Shown here piece after piece: positions 11,382 to 13,314 of a stretch of 13,314 nt of DNA (positions are counted from its first letter, which is position 1; every line of letters starts with the position of its first letter). This DNA is from JBFYKJ01 sp041306005 (lineage in GTDB: Archaea > Altiarchaeota > Altiarchaeia > JAFGQM01): assembly GCA_041306005.1 (NCBI GenBank), contig JBFYKJ010000099.1, positions 1-13,314 of the forward strand. The letters run 5' to 3'. A model generated the notes under the pieces. It was not told the DNA's origin and ran no database searches. It saw only the letters and a list, made by a program, of their open reading frames with translations. The translations under genes and the position numbers were made by a program.

Positions 11382-11410
11382 GGTTGCGCCGCGCTTCGTG
11401 CGGCGCAGCC
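11382..11410 (+). terminator. Strong GC hairpin after the peroxiredoxin gene
   Basis: GGTTGCGCCGC (11382-11392) pairs with GCGGCGCAGCC (11400-11410) over 11 base pairs (one G-U), with loop GCTTCGT. It is 25 bases after the stop codon. It has no following U run, so it is an mRNA 3'-end or stability stem more than a classical terminator; it resembles the simple stems of the hairpin elements in being an isolated palindrome, but without the bulge. Confidence 0.5.
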
Positions 11411-11470
11411 GCGCATTTCTCCTCGTCCTCACGGATGGATATAATCCCCGTTCCATCCTGTTCCGCATAG

Positions 11471-11479
11471 GTTTATAAC
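11471..11479 (+). promoter_or_regulatory. TATA box of the secreted Gln-rich protein gene
   Basis: GTTTATAAC lies 47 bases before ATG 11526, predicting a leader of about 20 bases that is nearly all A and T (AATAAAAAATCAAAATAAAT). The rest of the 169-base gap holds the hairpin at 11382 and nothing else I can support. Confidence 0.6.
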
Positions 11480-11525
11480 CCGTTCACCCGGTAATAGCCC
11501 AGAATAAAAAATCAAAATAAATAAA

Positions 11526-12440
11526 ATGGACGTAAGATACCAAATCGGCGCATTGCTCGTCGCCTTGGCGTTGTTCTCCGTGACCGCCCTTGCGGGGGCA
11601 GGTCCACAATACGGGGCCCAAGGTGTGGACAATGACACAGTTAATGGCGCAGACGCAGGCGGCCCAGTGAATGCACCAGGCCCGCAGGGCAACCAGACAC
11701 AAGCCGGAACGCTGACTCAGACGCAGACCGGTACACAGGCCCAGACCGGAACACAAACGCAAGGTGGGGCGCAGAACCAGGCCGGGACTCAGGCCCAGAA
11801 CCAAGCCGGGACTCAGGCCCAGAACCAGCTTGGCAACCAGACACAGAACCAGGCCGGAAACGGCGCCGCGGGGCTGACCGGCCACCAGAGGGCTATCCAA
11901 GCCATAACTCAAGCACAGGAGAGGCTTGCTGAAAAGGGCGTGACCGCACCCGGCCACCAGGTCGCATTGGGCGTATTAGGAGCCGCACAGGATGAAGCCG
12001 ACGATGCTGAAGAGACCTCAAACGAGGACGACTCCGCGGCCAAGAACCGCATGGCTATCAAGCTTGCCAAGAAGGCGGAGCAGATGAACCAAGGCGAGCT
12101 GACCCAGATACAGAACGAGTACCAGGAGAGGGTCAAGACCAAGGCGCAGCTCGGCGAGGTCGGCGACGATGAGCTTGAAGATGAGATCGACGAGGGGCTC
12201 GGGGGCGCAGAGGCCGCACAGCTGAAGAATAAAATCAAGGCCATGAACCGGGAGTTCAAGGGCAAGGTCTACGGCATCCTAAACAACGGCACAGAGGCCG
12301 AAAGGCAGCAGCTGAAGCTGCAGCTTCAGGAGATGGACCAGACCCAGACGGCCGAGAAGATAAAGCAGATGGGCAGGGAGAGGATCAGGCAGCTTCTGAT
12401 GCAGGGCGAGTCCGTGCAGGGCATTGCCCTGGCAGCCTGA
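11526..12440 (+). CDS. Secreted Gln/Thr-rich repeat protein with coiled-coil C-terminus
   Basis: I do not recognise a named family. The 304-residue protein begins with a signal peptide (MDVRYQIGALLVALALFSVTALAGA, cleavage near residue 24). Residues 55-112 are low-complexity Gln-Thr-Gly-Ala-Asn repeats, including two exact 8-residue units (QAGTQAQN, residues 85-92 and 93-100) and looser copies. From about 118 to the end it is highly charged and helical, with several amphipathic stretches (EDDSAAKNRMAIKLAKKAEQMNQ, ERQQLKLQLQEM) suggesting coiled coils. No TM helix or anchor is seen, so it may be exported or held by partners. The Gln-rich tract is encoded by 24-base DNA repeats at 11773-11846, likely variable in length. 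It is 43 bases upstream of the membrane regulator gene. Confidence 0.75.
   Translation: MDVRYQIGALLVALALFSVTALAGAGPQYGAQGVDNDTVNGADAGGPVNAPGPQGNQTQAGTLTQTQTGTQAQTGTQTQGGAQNQAGTQAQNQAGTQAQNQLGNQTQNQAGNGAAGLTGHQRAIQAITQAQERLAEKGVTAPGHQVALGVLGAAQDEADDAEETSNEDDSAAKNRMAIKLAKKAEQMNQGELTQIQNEYQERVKTKAQLGEVGDDELEDEIDEGLGGAEAAQLKNKIKAMNREFKGKVYGILNNGTEAERQQLKLQLQEMDQTQTAEKIKQMGRERIRQLLMQGESVQGIALAA
11773..11858 (+). repeat. 24-base tandem repeats in the secreted protein gene
   Basis: Consecutive 24-base units encode QAGTQAQN, QAGTQAQN and QLGNQTQN, the last with several differences. Related shorter GTQAQ- and TQTQ-coding stretches extend left to about 11700. Such repeats change copy number easily and keep the reading frame. 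Confidence 0.75.
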
Positions 12441-12445
12441 TTCCC

Positions 12446-12453
12446 CTTTTTTA
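12446..12453 (+). promoter_or_regulatory. T-rich tract: terminator of the upstream gene and TATA-like element for the next
   Basis: CTTTTTTATTTCC starts within ten bases after the stop codon at 12438-12440 and is about 31 to 38 bases before ATG 12484. It fits both an archaeal T-run terminator and a TATA box at leaderless distance. Confidence 0.5.
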
Positions 12454-12483
12454 TTTCCCCATCCTTAGAACTAACACCGGAAA

Positions 12484-13086
12484 ATGAACAAGATATTAAT
12501 TTTCAGTCTCCAGTGCATGCTATTCGCAGGCTTGGCTACCGCGATGACGTCCAGCTATGACGTGACCGTTGAGGAAGGCGGCAGGGCGCTTGCGGTGCTC
12601 GTCCTCACGGGTGAGGGGACCGTGAACGTGCCCATGCCCCTGGACGCGGGCTCTCCCGTCGTGGAGGGCGGCGTTTATCTCCAGGCTGAAAATGGCATAG
12701 ACATGGTCTTGACAGGAAGCGCTTCCGTCGTGTACAAGACCGATTTGCTAACCCTGGGCGAGAACGGCCTCTGGACGCTCGACCTCGAGCTGCCTGACGC
12801 GCAGTCTTCGTCGGTGACGCTTTCACTGCCGGCGAACGCCGAAGTGGTAAGCACGTCTCCGCGCGCGGCAATAACCCAGACGGCGGACTCGAGGAACCTT
12901 ATTTGGACGCTCGGCGGCGAAGACAGGGTCTCAGTCCAGTACCGGCTCACGGCGGATGGCGCAGGCTCCCAGCCCGGGGTTTCCCAACCGTCCGGCGGCA
13001 TGGATTACACCCTGATAATCTTAATCCTCGCAGTAGTGGTATTAGCGTTGCTCTTCGTGCTCGTTAAAAAAAAAGCGCGCCACTGA
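12484..13086 (+). CDS. Signal-anchored beta-sandwich membrane protein, N-terminal part of COG2512-like regulator
   Basis: The 200-residue product has a signal peptide (MNKILIFSLQCMLFAGLATA), an extracellular domain of alternating strands (about 22-160, Ig-like or DUF7345-type, with SYDVTVEEGG, VNVPMPLD, VVEGGVYLQ, LWTLDLELPD and VSVQYRLT), a Gly/Pro/Ser linker and a C-terminal TM helix (DYTLIILILAVVVLALLFVLV, about 175-195), and then KKKARH before stop 13084-13086. In the archaeal membrane-associated regulator family (COG2512), this layout is followed directly by a cytoplasmic winged helix. That helix is present here, but in the -1 frame just after nine A residues. The protein as encoded lacks it. 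Confidence 0.8.
   Translation: MNKILIFSLQCMLFAGLATAMTSSYDVTVEEGGRALAVLVLTGEGTVNVPMPLDAGSPVVEGGVYLQAENGIDMVLTGSASVVYKTDLLTLGENGLWTLDLELPDAQSSSVTLSLPANAEVVSTSPRAAITQTADSRNLIWTLGGEDRVSVQYRLTADGAGSQPGVSQPSGGMDYTLIILILAVVVLALLFVLVKKKARH
13066..13074 (+). other. Nine-A slippery run between TM segment and winged-helix frame
   Basis: GTT is followed by nine A and then GCGCGC. Zero frame: three Lys codons, then ARH and stop TGA 13084-13086. A single -1 shift here instead reads on as SAPLSGSADARLGGGGN and then the winged helix. Runs of A this long are known sites for ribosomal or RNA polymerase slippage, and also for sequencing error. Confidence 0.7.
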
Positions 13087-13314
13087 GCGGCAGTGCTGAC
13101 GCCCGGCTCGGTGGGGGTGGCAATGCATCCGCCCCAACCGGCAAGGACAACGTCGTCAAGGCCCTTACCGGCAACGAGCAGGCGGTGGTAAAAGCCCTGA
13201 TGGCCAACGGCGGGGGCAGGCGCCTCACCGACCTCGAGCGCGCCTCCATGGTGCGCACGGCCAGACTTGCGCGGGTGGTCGCACACCTCGAGGCGCGGAA
13301 TATCGTCAATGTCG
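13075..13314 (+). CDS. Winged-helix domain of the membrane regulator, -1 frame, no start codon, 3' truncated by window
   Basis: In the frame starting codons at positions divisible by 3, the translation includes VVKALTGNEQAVVKALMANG, GGRRLTDLERASMVRTARLA and RVVAHLEARNIVNV. This has the layout of the C-terminal wHTH of COG2512 (LT.nE..VL..L..nGG......S.......L..LE..giV.v). It continues past the window end. In this frame a stop occurs at 13065-13067, directly at the slippery run, and there is no plausible start before ATG 13200, inside the domain. So it can be made only by frameshift from the upstream gene, or is a broken piece of it. The helix-turn-helix itself is less conserved than the flanks. 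Confidence 0.7.

Noticed and set aside
11382..11410. Third copy of the bulged-hairpin element
   Set aside because: It is a strong isolated palindrome but lacks the one-base bulge, the A...T stem ends and the heptad flanks.

Overview
The window reads as chromosomal DNA of an archaeon. The evidence is T-rich TATA boxes sitting about 25 to 35 bases before first-gene start codons (so mostly leaderless transcripts), heavy use of AUA and AGG codons, and archaeal families: DUF134, the MinD-type ATPase with a ferredoxin insert, an archaeal Prx6-type peroxiredoxin, NikR, and a membrane-anchored COG2512-like regulator. The secreted Cys-rich protein with CGDG repeats would fit a DPANN-type lineage, but I cannot place the organism from this sequence alone.

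Layout. Bases 1-1931 are a stress or toxin-antitoxin island: the 3' part of a Fic protein, a short HicB facing a HicA convergently, and an AbrB-RelE pair with a likely autoregulatory operator. Bases 2023-3751 hold a ZIP metal transporter, a DtxR/MntR-type regulator one base behind it, and a SAM methyltransferase. Bases 3880-4941 encode a zinc-ribbon, one-TM, Cys-rich surface protein. Bases 5026-9347 form a same-strand cluster with 4-base overlaps at several junctions: DUF134 regulator, DsrE, DUF5320, a small membrane protein, a NifX/NafY-like protein, a COG1237 metallo-hydrolase, a COG1149 ATPase and a COG0731 radical SAM protein. This looks like an iron-sulfur or metal-cofactor handling unit. 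A second ZIP transporter (9372-10127, minus) is divergent from a NikR-like regulator (10235-10609), followed by a peroxiredoxin. The right end (11526-13314) has a secreted Gln-rich coiled-coil protein and a membrane protein whose C-terminal winged helix lies in the -1 frame behind a run of nine A.

Metal uptake (two ZIPs), metal sensing (DtxR-like and NikR), Fe-S handling (NifX, ferredoxin ATPase, radical SAM) and peroxide defence sit together, suggesting a metal and redox homeostasis neighbourhood.

The most unusual signals are: (1) a family of bulged hairpins tiled side by side, found once in the 565-872 intergenic region and once as a 195-base in-frame insertion in the DUF134 coding sequence, with stem sequences that differ but stay paired; (2) the A9 frameshift site splitting the membrane regulator; (3) a HicA gene intact except for its start codon; (4) palindromes placed against the TATA boxes of several metal-related promoters; and (5) short tandem duplications of about 20 bases at three gene junctions of the DUF134 operon.
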